This document shows positions 8,496 through 16,845 of a stretch of DNA of 64,000 nucleotides, piece by piece (within the stretch, counting starts at the first letter, position 1; the number at the start of each line of letters is the position of its first letter). Under the pieces are notes generated by a model that was given only the letters and a program-made list of their open reading frames with translations, did not search any database and was not told where the DNA came from. The position numbers and the translations under genes are program-made. Location of the stretch: the NCBI GenBank assembly GCA_910584715.1, contig CAJUAN010000001.1, positions 144,186-208,185 on the forward strand, written 5' to 3'. Source of the stretch: an uncultured Oscillospiraceae bacterium (GTDB taxonomy: Bacteria; Bacillota; Clostridia; Oscillospirales; Ruminococcaceae).

Positions 8496-9122
8496 TCATG
8501 CAAAATTATCATAATATTCGTCACCGTGTACAATAAGGGCACTGCCGTTGGTAATATCGATAAGCTTTTCAACAAGCGGAGTGTAAAAATCTTTTTTGAC
8601 AAGCATTTTTACCGTGACATTTTCGGCGTAGTCCGTATTCAGAAGCTTGACCTCAAATTCCGAAAGAACATAGCTGATCTTTCCATACAAATTGTAGTCC
8701 GCTGTGACTGTTACGGGTCTGCATAGGCACATTACAAGCCGTTCCGCAGCGTCAGCGGCAATTTTGGCACTGTGGGAGTATGCTCTTACCAGTCCGCCGC
8801 CTCCGAGAAGTATACCTCCGAAGTATCTTGTGACTACGCAGCAAACGTCCGTCAGCCCCTCCTTGCGCAGCACCTCCAGAACCGGAACTCCCGCCGTGCC
8901 CTGAGGTTCACCGTCGTCAGAATATCTGGAAATATTTCCGCCACGTAAGATATATGCATATACGTTATGCCTGGCTTTTCGGTTTGACGCGCGTATCTCG
9001 TTGATAAAATCCACAGCGTCGTCTTCGTTCTCAACGTGCTTAATGTGTCCGATAAATTCAGATTTCTTTTCGGTAAAGGAAGCTTCCGCCAAACCTTTAA
9101 CAGTGGAATAATCGCCGTCCAT
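8496..9122 (-). CDS. YigZ/IMPACT family protein
   Basis: A 208-residue protein with the N-terminal UPF0029 domain (KKSEFIGHI, ASNRKARHNVYAY, YSDDGEPQGTAGVP, VVTRYFGGILLGGGGLVRAY) and a C-terminal DUF1949-like domain. The family is widespread and related to eukaryotic IMPACT, which modulates translation under stress; the bacterial role is not settled. ATG 9122 follows AAAGGAA at 9 bases. An upstream ATG 9155 would place the start inside the L31 terminator and is rejected. It is probably a single gene, as the L31 terminator lies directly upstream. Confidence 0.9.
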   Translation of the reverse strand: MDGDYSTVKGLAEASFTEKKSEFIGHIKHVENEDDAVDFINEIRASNRKARHNVYAYILRGGNISRYSDDGEPQGTAGVPVLEVLRKEGLTDVCCVVTRYFGGILLGGGGLVRAYSHSAKIAADAAERLVMCLCRPVTVTADYNLYGKISYVLSEFEVKLLNTDYAENVTVKMLVKKDFYTPLVEKLIDITNGSALIVHGDEYYDNFA

Positions 9123-9152
9123 ATAAATGTTCCTTTCTGAATTGCCTTTAGC

Positions 9153-9188
9153 CAAAAAACAAGCCTGCGTAAAGAATTACGCAGGCTT
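9153..9188 (-). terminator. Terminator of rpmE
   Basis: On the minus strand AAGCCTGCGTAA pairs with TTACGCAGGCTT (plus coordinates 9161-9172 and 9177-9188), followed by GTTTTTTGGC. It ends five bases after the rpmE stop codon. Confidence 0.92.
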
Positions 9189-9193
9189 GCGGA

Positions 9194-9397
9194 TTACTTA
9201 TCCATACCAAAACGCTTCTTGAATCTGTCTACGCGTCCGCCGGTGTCAACAAGCTTCTGCTTACCGGTGTAGAACGGGTGACACTTGGAGCAAATCTCGA
9301 CTCTGATATTTTCCTTTGTGGAACGGGTCTTGATAACATTGCCGCAAGCACAGGTAATGGTAGTCTCCTTGTAATCGGGATGAATACCCTGCTTCAT
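9194..9397 (-). CDS. rpmE: 50S ribosomal protein L31, zinc-binding type
   Basis: Ribosomal large-subunit protein of 67 residues: MKQGIHPDYKETTITCACGN, then EICSKCHPFYTGKQKLVDTGGRVDRFKKRFG. The CACG and CSKC cysteines mark the zinc-containing (C+) form. ATG 9397 follows GAGGTG at a normal distance; the longer frame to 9451 has no support. It has its own promoter and terminator. Confidence 0.97.
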   Translation of the reverse strand: MKQGIHPDYKETTITCACGNVIKTRSTKENIRVEICSKCHPFYTGKQKLVDTGGRVDRFKKRFGMDK

Positions 9398-9494
9398 GAA
9401 CAGCACCTCATTTCTTTCCAATATATTTATGATCGCATAGCAGCCCATCACAACATATCGGACAGTAGTGCTACCTAATCACTTACGGTAAAAT

Positions 9495-9523
9495 AGTATA
9501 CCATAAAAAGCGTTTTATGTCAA
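9495..9523 (-). promoter_or_regulatory. rpmE promoter
   Basis: On the minus strand TTGACA (9518-9523), a 17-base spacer and TATACT (9495-9500). It begins only about 10 bases after the stop codon of the upstream secreted-protein gene, and no clear terminator separates them. Confidence 0.85.
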
Positions 9524-9533
9524 TAACTTTTTG

Positions 9534-11099
9534 TTAACAAAGTATGATCACGAAGTTACCGCCCTTGTCAACATCACCGAAAGTACACTTGCCGTTGCTC
9601 TGAACCTTAGCTGTGTCAACGAGGGAAAGAGTTTCCTTGGAAGGATTGTAGCGGTACAGCTTAGCTGTGCAGCCTGCACGCTTTGTAGCGAACTTAACTG
9701 TAACGTCAGCTTCCGCTCCGAAGGAACCTCCGCTGATAGTGATCTGAGCGTTGCTTACAGCCTTGTTTTTCTTGTATGCGGCCTTTACAAGCTTGGTGGG
9801 AACCATATTTGTGTTGTATGCTGTATCAATGTCGATCGAAGAAGTGGTAGAAATATCCTTACCGTTGATAGTGAATACAACGCCGTTGCTGAGAACAAAC
9901 TTAGCCGTAACGTTCTTGCCTTTAAGAGCCGAAGTTACAGAAGAAGGTATAGATGTTTCCGTGTTCATGCTTACACTTACGCTTGAACCGCTTCTGAGTG
10001 AAGAAAGGTACTTGGAAACGGCAGTCCAGCCTTTTCTGTTGCCTACCGACGCCGTGGTCGTGTCATTGTTCTTGGAGCTTGATGTGCTGTCGCTGTTTCC
10101 CTGTCTGAGAAGCCAGTAGTAGTAGTCAACATTATCGTAGCCATAAAGGTCGTCATAATAATTGCTGCTGTAGTAGCTGAAAGTGTAAACATTGGAAGAG
10201 CTGTTGCCGGAAGCTCTGAGAGCCTCTGAATATGTGCGGTAATATCTGCCTGTGGTATGGCTGAAATAGTTGGTCTGAGGCTTGCTGTAGTCGTAGATCT
10301 TTGTGATTCTCGCATAGCTTCCGTCGGCTGCAGAGAGTGCAGAGCTAAGAGTAGGATAATATCTGCCGTTTACCTTGTAAACATCGTATGTACCATAATC
10401 TCCTCTGTAGTAGTCGTCATCGTACCAGTAGTCGTCGTAGCTGCTTGTGCTGCCGAGGATCTGGATATAGCGGCTGGTATCGGTAGGGATATCGCTGACA
10501 TATGTTCCGTTTGTTCTGTCAAAATATACATAGCCTGTAACGGACTGAGACTTTCTGTCAGCGTATGTCTGACCGGCAGGAACCTTTACCGTCTGAACAA
10601 GAGTAGTTCCGGCGGAACGCAGGCTTGAGACATTAGGATACCAGTATCCGTCGCCGCCGAGATATACGTTGTTGGAGCTTGAAGCATACTGATAGCTGTA
10701 ACCGTAACTAGGGTAACCGGGAGTTGTTGTCTGACCGCCGGTAGTTGTTATCAACTTAGTTGCACCGTCCGACGCTGTCGTTGAGATCACGCCGTCCTTA
10801 ACGTATACTGTTGTTCCGAATCCGAAAGCAGAAGTAACGTTTACTATGTTGGTGGCGGTTTGTCCTGCAGGAATCATGCTCTGGCTGATGTAGTAGGTAG
10901 TAACCGTGGTTGGCTTAATAGGAACACCGTTAGCGTCAGTACCTCCGCCTGTGGTTGTAGTTACCTGATAAATCGTACCGTTTATTCTGTTGTTGGCATC
11001 ATAACCGATATCGGCGCTTGCGGTAATACTCATAGCGGAGACAGCTGTCATAGCTGCCAGACTTGCTGCGGCAATCCTGCCGAAAGTTTTCTTTTTCAT
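9534..11099 (-). CDS. Secreted Tyr/Ser/Thr-rich protein of unknown function
   Basis: A 521-residue exported protein. A signal peptide is clear (KKK, then a hydrophobic stretch, with probable cleavage after SITASA near residue 29). The body is rich in Tyr, Ser, Thr, Asp and Gly. A loose repeat of aromatic segments appears at least three times: GYWYPNVSSLRSAG, GRYYPTLSSALSAADGS and GRYYRTYSEALRASGNS. The C-terminal 130 residues look like a separate beta-rich domain (VTAKFVLSNGVVFTINGKD, ISGGSFGAEADVTVKF, GDVDKGGNFVII). No wall anchor or enzyme motif is visible. AAAGGAG precedes ATG 11099. I do not recognise the family; a surface matrix or carbohydrate-binding role would be a guess. Confidence 0.75.
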   Translation of the reverse strand: MKKKTFGRIAAASLAAMTAVSAMSITASADIGYDANNRINGTIYQVTTTTGGGTDANGVPIKPTTVTTYYISQSMIPAGQTATNIVNVTSAFGFGTTVYVKDGVISTTASDGATKLITTTGGQTTTPGYPSYGYSYQYASSSNNVYLGGDGYWYPNVSSLRSAGTTLVQTVKVPAGQTYADRKSQSVTGYVYFDRTNGTYVSDIPTDTSRYIQILGSTSSYDDYWYDDDYYRGDYGTYDVYKVNGRYYPTLSSALSAADGSYARITKIYDYSKPQTNYFSHTTGRYYRTYSEALRASGNSSSNVYTFSYYSSNYYDDLYGYDNVDYYYWLLRQGNSDSTSSSKNNDTTTASVGNRKGWTAVSKYLSSLRSGSSVSVSMNTETSIPSSVTSALKGKNVTAKFVLSNGVVFTINGKDISTTSSIDIDTAYNTNMVPTKLVKAAYKKNKAVSNAQITISGGSFGAEADVTVKFATKRAGCTAKLYRYNPSKETLSLVDTAKVQSNGKCTFGDVDKGGNFVIILC

Positions 11100-11177
11100 T
11101 TTAAAATCTCCTTTGCAAATTGGTTTACATGCCTTATAAAGGCAGTTATTGCGAAAAATAAATTTTGCTTACTTACA

Positions 11178-11206
11178 AGTATACAATATTTTTTCTGTTT
11201 TGGCAA
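11178..11206 (-). promoter_or_regulatory. Promoter of the secreted-protein gene
   Basis: On the minus strand TTGCCA (11201-11206), a 17-base spacer and TATACT (11178-11183). The leader of about 70 bases contains a small palindrome TGCCTT/AAGGCA and an AAAGGAG site. Confidence 0.7.
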
Positions 11207-11313
11207 TAGCTTTTTTAACGAAATATATTACAATTTTATGACGAATTGCAAAAAACAAGCATGAAAAGTTACAAAACAAAGTATAATTGTAAACTTATTA
11301 CATGATTTGTAAA

Positions 11314-12522
11314 TTATTTCTGTATTTCTATTTTTGCGGTAAAGTCCTCGGCGCACGGACGGATCGTTCTTGAAGCAAGCCCGTAAAGATTGGTAGCTCT
11401 GTTTGAAATATCCGCAAATCTGTTTATCGGAGGACGCTTGAGCTCTATTATATCCTTAAGCGATGTGTCAAAAGGGATAGCAAGCTTATTTTCCTCGGAT
11501 TTTTCCTTTGAGGCCTTCAGTATCTCGCTGCCCTTGTCGTTGAACGCCAGTACTCTTCCGTACGGCGGCATTATCATAAGGTCGGAGGCTTTTGTACCTA
11601 TATAAAGGTTGAGCAGCACTCTTCTTATTTTTGCGGCGGTGTACCGCTTTGTTCCGGTTATTTCAAGGAATTCGTCAAGTGATTTTGCGTCTATTCCCGC
11701 ACGGAATATAAAGTTCGCCAGAGCCGGGTCTACGTCGGGACATTCCGCAATGGCGGGAGGTATCATCGAACGGAGCACATACAGGAGCTCTCTTTCGAGA
11801 TTGTCAAAATATGCCAGCAGTTCCTTTTCTTCGTATTCCTTTGCAAGCTCGGCTGTCTCTTTTGGAACATAGGGACTGATATCCTCTCCGTCCTCGATCA
11901 TGCTGCGGATAAGGCTTGCGCTTGCGATGCCCTCGGAAGGGTCGGGGCTGTCATGCTCAGCGCCCTTGCGTTTTACGGTAAAGGTCTCAAATTCAAGGTT
12001 AAGAAGTTTTATGGCTTTGAGGTACTCCACAGCAAGCGTATTGTTCGGGGAATCAAACACGGAGGCGATTATTGGACCGTACTCCAGAGCGATAGCCTGC
12101 TGTATCGCCTGGGGGAAAGACATGCCCTGCTCCACGAGAGGCTTGATCTTTTCCGGCTTGGAAGCGTTTATGGATGCCATTGCCGCATTTTTGAGCAGTT
12201 CAATGTCGCCGCATTCGCTGCCGAAAGAGATACCGTCCACACAGCCAAGCGCGCCCAGCATCATAACTCCCGCGCGCGCAAAGAAGTTCGCGCTTGAGAG
12301 AGAGTACACCACAGGCATTTCCACAACAAGATCGACTCCGTTTGCGACGGCGGTCTTAGCTCTTGCAAACTTGTCTATCATAGCAACGTCTCCACGCTGA
12401 ACGTAGTTTCCGCTCATAACAGCGACGATATGGGTAGCGCCCTGCCTGCGGGTCTCTTCTATCTGGTAGATATGACCGTTGTGGAACGGGTTATATTCAC
12501 ATATGATTCCGTAGGTTTTCAT
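11314..12522 (-). CDS. tmcAL: tRNA(Met) cytidine acetate ligase (TmcAL, YlbM family)
   Basis: Uses acetate and ATP to form N4-acetylcytidine at position 34 of elongator tRNA-Met, which supports correct AUG decoding. The 402 residues begin with the nucleotidyltransferase fold: MKTYGIICEYNPFHNGH, including the HNGH signature, VAVMSGNYVQRGD, ARAKTAVANGVDLVVEMPV and FGSECGDI. A C-terminal region follows that is probably tRNA-binding (RRVLLNLYIG). ATG 12522 follows GGAGGA at 10 bases; 11 upstream codons are excluded. It lies on the far side of one gene from ackA, an acetate-linked neighbourhood. Confidence 0.92.
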   Translation of the reverse strand: MKTYGIICEYNPFHNGHIYQIEETRRQGATHIVAVMSGNYVQRGDVAMIDKFARAKTAVANGVDLVVEMPVVYSLSSANFFARAGVMMLGALGCVDGISFGSECGDIELLKNAAMASINASKPEKIKPLVEQGMSFPQAIQQAIALEYGPIIASVFDSPNNTLAVEYLKAIKLLNLEFETFTVKRKGAEHDSPDPSEGIASASLIRSMIEDGEDISPYVPKETAELAKEYEEKELLAYFDNLERELLYVLRSMIPPAIAECPDVDPALANFIFRAGIDAKSLDEFLEITGTKRYTAAKIRRVLLNLYIGTKASDLMIMPPYGRVLAFNDKGSEILKASKEKSEENKLAIPFDTSLKDIIELKRPPINRFADISNRATNLYGLASRTIRPCAEDFTAKIEIQK

Positions 12523-12570
12523 TGGTTTAAATTCCTCCGCTTTTTTACGTAACACGCATTAGTATTTTTT

Positions 12571-12599
12571 ATTATACCATATTTATTTCCGTTTGGCAA
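12571..12599 (-). promoter_or_regulatory. tmcAL promoter
   Basis: On the minus strand TTGCCA (12594-12599), a 17-base spacer and TATAAT (12571-12576). It is divergent from the promoter of the neighbouring membrane-protein gene. Confidence 0.75.
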
Positions 12600-12631
12600 G
12601 CGTTTTATTGCAAAACAAAGGAAATAATTTC

Positions 12632-12661
12632 TTGACAATACTGTGTTTTATATGTTAAAAT
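12632..12661 (+). promoter_or_regulatory. Promoter of the 12724 membrane-protein gene
   Basis: TTGACA (12632-12637), an 18-base spacer and TAAAAT (12656-12661), about 60 bases before the start codon. Confidence 0.6.
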
Positions 12662-12723
12662 TAATTATATACCTATTTTTATTTATAAAATAAAACATTA
12701 AATTTCCTATTGGAGTAAAGCTT

Positions 12724-14244
12724 ATGATAAAAAAAGAGCGACTGAAAGTTTATTTGCTATATTTAATAATATTTCTTTATATGCTTTTGATAAATTTCAA
12801 ATGCGGGTTTTTAAGCGACGACTATCGTTTTGTGTTTGTTTGGAATGATTTTTTGCCGACCGGAAACGATAAGCCGATTGAGAATATTGAAGATATTATC
12901 GTATCGGCAAAAAATTATTATAGCTTAAGCGGCGGCAGGATAATTCCTCATTTCATAACATTTTTATTTGTAAACACAGACAAATGGGTATTTAATTTTA
13001 TAAATTCCGCCGTATTTGTATTTTTTGGCAGCATTATTTATAAATATTCATTTGGAAAAGAAAGTAAGAATACATTTTATCTGGCTGCGGTCTATATCTC
13101 ATTGTTTTTATTCATCCCTTTATTCGGTGACAATATTTTATGGATATCCGGTTCAATAAACTATTTGTGGACAGGCACTCTTATGCTGTACTGTATATAT
13201 TTCTGCGAATTAAACTTTGAAAGCAAAAAAACAAGTACAAATGCGGCAATGCTTTTTCTTGTTTTATTAAGCTCGTCGACAAATGAAACAACCGGGGGAA
13301 TGCTGGCAATATGGTTAACTGCGCATCTTATCGTTAAAAAACATAAATTTAATTTAAAGTCCTTTTTGTTTTATATCTTATGCACAGTTGGAGAATGTCT
13401 TGTAATATTGGCTCCGGGAAATTTAAACAGAGCTGCGGTCATTGAAAAATCACAGCCTTTCAGCCTATTGGATATAGATAAGCTTTTATTTAAATACATA
13501 TCAAATACGCTTTTGCATTTTAATTTTGGCTTTTGTATTATTTTCATTGCGGTTTTTTCCATGTTTAAAAGCGGGAAAATAAAAAAATGCACCTGCATTG
13601 TCCCGTTGCTCGCTGCTTCGGCAGCAGGTGTATGCGCCTTGTCGTTAACCGGATTTTACACGAAAAGACCGCTTTTTTTGGAAATTATTCTTTTGATAAT
13701 GGCTATGTGGAAAATTATAAAAGCGGCTCTTGATGAAATTAATGATAAATTAAAAAACAAGTTCATTTTTTTCTTGACAATTTCGTACTTTCTGCTGATA
13801 TTTCTGAAAGTATCAAAGCATATTTCGGATACATATAACGCGTATGTTTTTTATATCGGTACATTTGCATTTTTAACATATTTTGCAACTATAATATATG
13901 TTATATTAAGTGCTTTAAAATGTGAAAGCAATCAGATCGGCAAAAGAATTAATTCAGTCGGTATTCTGAAAAAAACAAAAATTCTTGCGGCTGCGGCTGC
14001 AATTGTCTTCTTGGGGTATTCAGTGTATGACTATTTTAAAACTATCGACCATGGGTACACAAATACGGAACTGAATTATGAAAAATATAAAAACGGCGAG
14101 GATATTTTGGTATTAGATGAAAATGACAAAAGTTTGATATTTCCAGAAGAATCATATATAACATCAACAAACGAATACGTTATGAAATGGCGAAGTGAGT
14201 GCGATAAAAATAATATTGATTACCCTGCCACTAAAGGCTTTTGA
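12724..14244 (+). CDS. Polytopic membrane protein, DUF6056/glucosyltransferase-like
   Basis: An integral membrane protein of 506 residues with about ten or more hydrophobic segments. Motifs are a DDYRF near residue 33, SGGRIIPHF, ILWISGSINYLWTG, SSSTNETTGG and ILAPGNLNRAAV. The combination of an acidic pair after the first helix, NYLW and APGNxxR resembles membrane proteins annotated as DUF6056 or GtrII-like, possibly lipid-linked sugar transferases. Family assignment is from memory. Codon use is much more AT-rich than the neighbours (many TTA, ATA, AAA), suggesting acquisition or relaxed selection. GGAGT precedes ATG 12724. It separates tmcAL from ackA and has its own promoter. Confidence 0.7.
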   Translation: MIKKERLKVYLLYLIIFLYMLLINFKCGFLSDDYRFVFVWNDFLPTGNDKPIENIEDIIVSAKNYYSLSGGRIIPHFITFLFVNTDKWVFNFINSAVFVFFGSIIYKYSFGKESKNTFYLAAVYISLFLFIPLFGDNILWISGSINYLWTGTLMLYCIYFCELNFESKKTSTNAAMLFLVLLSSSTNETTGGMLAIWLTAHLIVKKHKFNLKSFLFYILCTVGECLVILAPGNLNRAAVIEKSQPFSLLDIDKLLFKYISNTLLHFNFGFCIIFIAVFSMFKSGKIKKCTCIVPLLAASAAGVCALSLTGFYTKRPLFLEIILLIMAMWKIIKAALDEINDKLKNKFIFFLTISYFLLIFLKVSKHISDTYNAYVFYIGTFAFLTYFATIIYVILSALKCESNQIGKRINSVGILKKTKILAAAAAIVFLGYSVYDYFKTIDHGYTNTELNYEKYKNGEDILVLDENDKSLIFPEESYITSTNEYVMKWRSECDKNNIDYPATKGF

Positions 14245-14302
14245 CATTTTTTTAAAATTATGCGCATAGATTGCGGAATTTAATGATTTTTCAATATACC
14301 TC

Positions 14303-14331
14303 TTGATTTTTTTTAGGAAAAGTGCTAAAAT
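14303..14331 (+). promoter_or_regulatory. ackA promoter
   Basis: TTGATT (14303-14308), a 17-base spacer and TAAAAT (14326-14331), about 35 bases before the start codon. Confidence 0.7.
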
Positions 14332-14366
14332 ATACGTAGATATTTTTATTTGAAAGGTTGATATAT

Positions 14367-15566
14367 ATGTTAATTCTTGTAGTAAACGCGGGAAGCTCCT
14401 CTCTTAAGTATCAGCTCCTGAATATGGACGACGAAAGCGTTATCGCCAAAGGCAACTGCGACAGGATAGGTATCGGAGGTCACATTGCCCATAAAACTTT
14501 CGACGGCAGAGCCGTTGATATGGACTGCGATTTCCCTACTCACACCGAGGCTTTTGAAAAGCTTGTTGAGGTGCTTACCACCGGACAGGCTTCGGTCATC
14601 AAATCTATGGACGAGATTTCCGCGGTAGGTCACAGAATAGTTCAGGGCGCGGAGGTATTCGATAAGACAACGCTCGTTACCGACGAGGTAATCCAGCAGA
14701 TAGACGATCTTCAGGACCTTGCTCCCGTACATAACCACCCTCACGCTCTTGCGCTTTGGGCTTGCAAAAAAGTTCTCCCCGAAAACGTTCCGCAGGTGGT
14801 TGTGTTCGATACCGCTTTCCACCAGACAATGCCCGAGAAAGCGTTTATGTATGGACTTCCCTATGATGATTACGAAAAATATCATGTCAGAAAGTACGGT
14901 TTCCACGGAACCTCTCACAGGTTCGTTTCCTCGGCTCTTGCGGACGCAATGGGCAAGGACGTTAAGGACTTGAAGATAGTTTCCTGTCACCTCGGCAACG
15001 GCTCCTCGATAACCGCTATCGACGGAGGAAAGTCTATCGACACCTCCATGGGCTTTACGCCTCTTGACGGTGTTGTTATGGGTACAAGAACAGGCAGCGT
15101 TGATCCCTCCGCTGTAACCTTTGTTGCCGAAAAGCACGGCTTTACCACAAAGGAAATGAGCGAATACATGAACAAGAAATCTGGTTTTCTTGGAGTATCC
15201 GGCGTTTCCTCCGACAACAGGGATATTTCCGGCGCGGCCGCTCACGGTGACAAGAGGGCTAAGCTTGTTTCCGAAATGCTTGTTTACGAGATAAAGAAGT
15301 ATATAGGCTCCTATGCTGCGGCTATGAACGGTCTGGACGCTGTTCTGTTCACAGGCGGGATCGGTGAGAACGCCTCCGAAGTCCGCGAGGGTGTTTGTGC
15401 GGATATGGATTTCTTTGGAATTAAAATTGACAGCGAGCTTAACAAAACTATTCACGGCGAGCTGAAAAAGATATCCACTGCCGACTCCAAGGTTGAGGTC
15501 TGGGTAGTTCCCACCAACGAGGAGTTGCTTATCGCAAGAGATACGCTGGCACTTATTTCCAAATAA
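14367..15566 (+). CDS. ackA: Acetate kinase
   Basis: Interconverts acetate plus ATP and acetyl phosphate plus ADP, the ATP-yielding last step of acetate fermentation in the cytoplasm. At 399 residues it is standard length. Motifs are VVNAGSSSLKYQL at the N-terminus, GHRIVQGAEVF, FDTAFHQTMP, YGFHGTSHRFV, HLGNGSSITAIDGG, DTSMGFTPLDGVVMGTRTGS and FTGGIGENA. ATG 14367 lies 9 bases after GAAAGG; the TTG at 14358 overlaps that region and is not preferred. No phosphotransacetylase gene is adjacent. Confidence 0.98.
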   Translation: MLILVVNAGSSSLKYQLLNMDDESVIAKGNCDRIGIGGHIAHKTFDGRAVDMDCDFPTHTEAFEKLVEVLTTGQASVIKSMDEISAVGHRIVQGAEVFDKTTLVTDEVIQQIDDLQDLAPVHNHPHALALWACKKVLPENVPQVVVFDTAFHQTMPEKAFMYGLPYDDYEKYHVRKYGFHGTSHRFVSSALADAMGKDVKDLKIVSCHLGNGSSITAIDGGKSIDTSMGFTPLDGVVMGTRTGSVDPSAVTFVAEKHGFTTKEMSEYMNKKSGFLGVSGVSSDNRDISGAAAHGDKRAKLVSEMLVYEIKKYIGSYAAAMNGLDAVLFTGGIGENASEVREGVCADMDFFGIKIDSELNKTIHGELKKISTADSKVEVWVVPTNEELLIARDTLALISK

Positions 15567-15600
15567 TTGTACTGCATAAATCATAAATAATAAAAATGTA

Positions 15601-15642
15601 GGGCGGGGCAAGTCTGTATTGGCAAGTCTCGTCCATATTTTT
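15601..15642 (+). terminator. Possible weak terminator after ackA
   Basis: GGGCGGG (15601-15607) can pair with CTCGTCC (15628-15634) using two G-U pairs, and is followed by ATATTTTTATATTATT. The stem is imperfect and the loop is long. Confidence 0.4.
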
Positions 15643-15662
15643 ATATTATTCCCTGTTTTTTC

Positions 15663-15692
15663 TTGACACCATATGTGACACCATGCTATAAT
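15663..15692 (+). promoter_or_regulatory. hicAB promoter with direct-repeat operator candidate
   Basis: TTGACA (15663-15668), an 18-base spacer and TATAAT (15687-15692). GACACCAT occurs at 15665-15672 and again at 15677-15684, a 12-base period that fills the spacer. This is where the HicB antitoxin might bind to autorepress; that is inference. Confidence 0.75.
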
Positions 15693-15712
15693 ATTATAAA
15701 GGAGAATACGTA

Positions 15713-15970
15713 ATGTCCAAATGGAATAAACTATTGAATAAAATTTGTACGCTTTCAAAGGACGTTCGTTTTGACGAGCTGCGAAAGGTACTCGAAAGCT
15801 GCGGATATACAATGTATGCACCCTCAGGCGGGAGCAGCCATTTCACATTTCGTAAAAAAGGTTGCTGTCCGATAACCGTACCGAAGCATGAACCTATCAA
15901 AAAAGCGTACGTTGAAATGGTAAAAGAAATTATAGAAAGTGAGGAAAACGACAATGAAAACCTTGAATGA
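15713..15970 (+). CDS. hicA: HicA toxin, type II mRNA interferase
   Basis: Small double-stranded-RNA-binding-fold toxin of 85 residues that cleaves mRNA when free of its antitoxin. Family features are RFDELRKVLESCGYT, GGSSHFTFRKKG (containing the catalytic His of the SxH motif), ITVPKHEPIKKAYVEMVKEI and a charged tail. AAAGGAG stands 8 bases before ATG. It overlaps hicB by 17 bases, the usual toxin-first order of this family. It leads a six-gene operon ending in nspC. Confidence 0.9.
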   Translation: MSKWNKLLNKICTLSKDVRFDELRKVLESCGYTMYAPSGGSSHFTFRKKGCCPITVPKHEPIKKAYVEMVKEIIESEENDNENLE

Positions 15971-16334
15971 CTATCTAAAGATACCGTACCGTCTTGAGAT
16001 CGTTCCCGATACCGAAGAGGGCGGATTTGTCGCTTCGTATCCAGACTTGCCCGGGTGTGTTACCTGCGGAGAGTCTGCGGAACAGGCGGCGGCAAACGCT
16101 TTCGACGCAAAAAAAGCGTGGCTTGAAGCAGCTTTGGAGGACGGCGCGCACATCTACGAGCCGGAAAACAGCTTTTCCGGACAGTTCAAAATAAGAATAC
16201 CCAAAACTCTGCACAAACAGCTTGCCGAGCAGTCAAAGCGCGAGGGCATAAGCATGAATCAGTATTGTCTGTATCTTCTTTCACAGAACAACGCCGTTAA
16301 CACTGTTAAGCATACCGACCTTAAGGAGGGCTGA
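15954..16334 (+). CDS. hicB: HicB antitoxin
   Basis: Neutralises HicA and probably represses the operon. The 126 residues comprise the N-terminal partial RNase H-like HicB domain (YRLEIVPDTEEGGFVASYPD, LPGCVTCGESAEQAAANA, AKKAWLEAAL) and a C-terminal ribbon-helix-helix domain (FKIRIPKTLHKQLAEQSKRE, GISMNQYCLYLLS) for DNA binding. ATG 15954, reading MKTLNDYLK, is preferred over ATG 15939 because GAGG lies 9 bases upstream. It is followed after one base by the kinase gene. Confidence 0.92.
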   Translation: MKTLNDYLKIPYRLEIVPDTEEGGFVASYPDLPGCVTCGESAEQAAANAFDAKKAWLEAALEDGAHIYEPENSFSGQFKIRIPKTLHKQLAEQSKREGISMNQYCLYLLSQNNAVNTVKHTDLKEG

Positions 16335-16335
16335 T

Positions 16336-16845
16336 ATGCTCCGGAAAATTATTGTGATCGGCAGTCCCGGATCGGGCAAAAGTACGTTTTCACGTCAATT
16401 GCGGGACATAACGGGTCTGCCCCTTTATTATCTTGATATGATCAATCACAGACCCGACAGGACTACTGTCTCAAGGGAAGAATTTGACAGTCGGCTGACC
16501 GATATTTTGAGTACGGACGAATGGATAATAGACGGCAACTATCAGCGCACTATTGAAACGCGTTTGAAGTGTTGCGACGCGGTTTTCCTGCTGAATTTTC
16601 CGTTGGAGGTCTGCTTGGCGGGGGCGGCGGCAAGGGTCGGCACCAAACGCGAAGATATGCCTTGGGTCGAGGAGGAACTGGATGAGGAATTCAGGCAGTG
16701 GATAGTAGATTTCCCCAACGAAAAGCTGCCTGAAATATACCAAATGCTGGAACGCTATAAGGATAAAAACATTGTGATTTTTAAGTCACGGCAGGAGACA
16801 GACGAATATTTAAAGAAATTCGCAAAGGAGTATCAAAATGACTAA
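16336..16845 (+). CDS. P-loop nucleotide kinase-like protein (FlaR/topology-modulation family)
   Basis: A 169-residue adenylate-kinase-like P-loop protein with Walker A GSPGSGKST at residues 8-16, then LPLYYLDMI, a lid-like basic region and DEWIIDGNYQRTIETRL followed by CDAVFLLNFP, the plan of proteins annotated as DNA topology modulation protein FlaR. The name is historical; the substrate is unknown. AGGAGGG precedes ATG by 7 bases. It overlaps the next small gene by 8 bases, so translation is coupled within the hicAB-nspC operon. Confidence 0.82.
   Translation: MLRKIIVIGSPGSGKSTFSRQLRDITGLPLYYLDMINHRPDRTTVSREEFDSRLTDILSTDEWIIDGNYQRTIETRLKCCDAVFLLNFPLEVCLAGAAARVGTKREDMPWVEEELDEEFRQWIVDFPNEKLPEIYQMLERYKDKNIVIFKSRQETDEYLKKFAKEYQND

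Noticed and set aside
14370..15821. 483-codon minus-strand open frame opposite ackA
   Set aside because: It runs antisense through conserved acetate-kinase motifs and the downstream gap; it has no family features.
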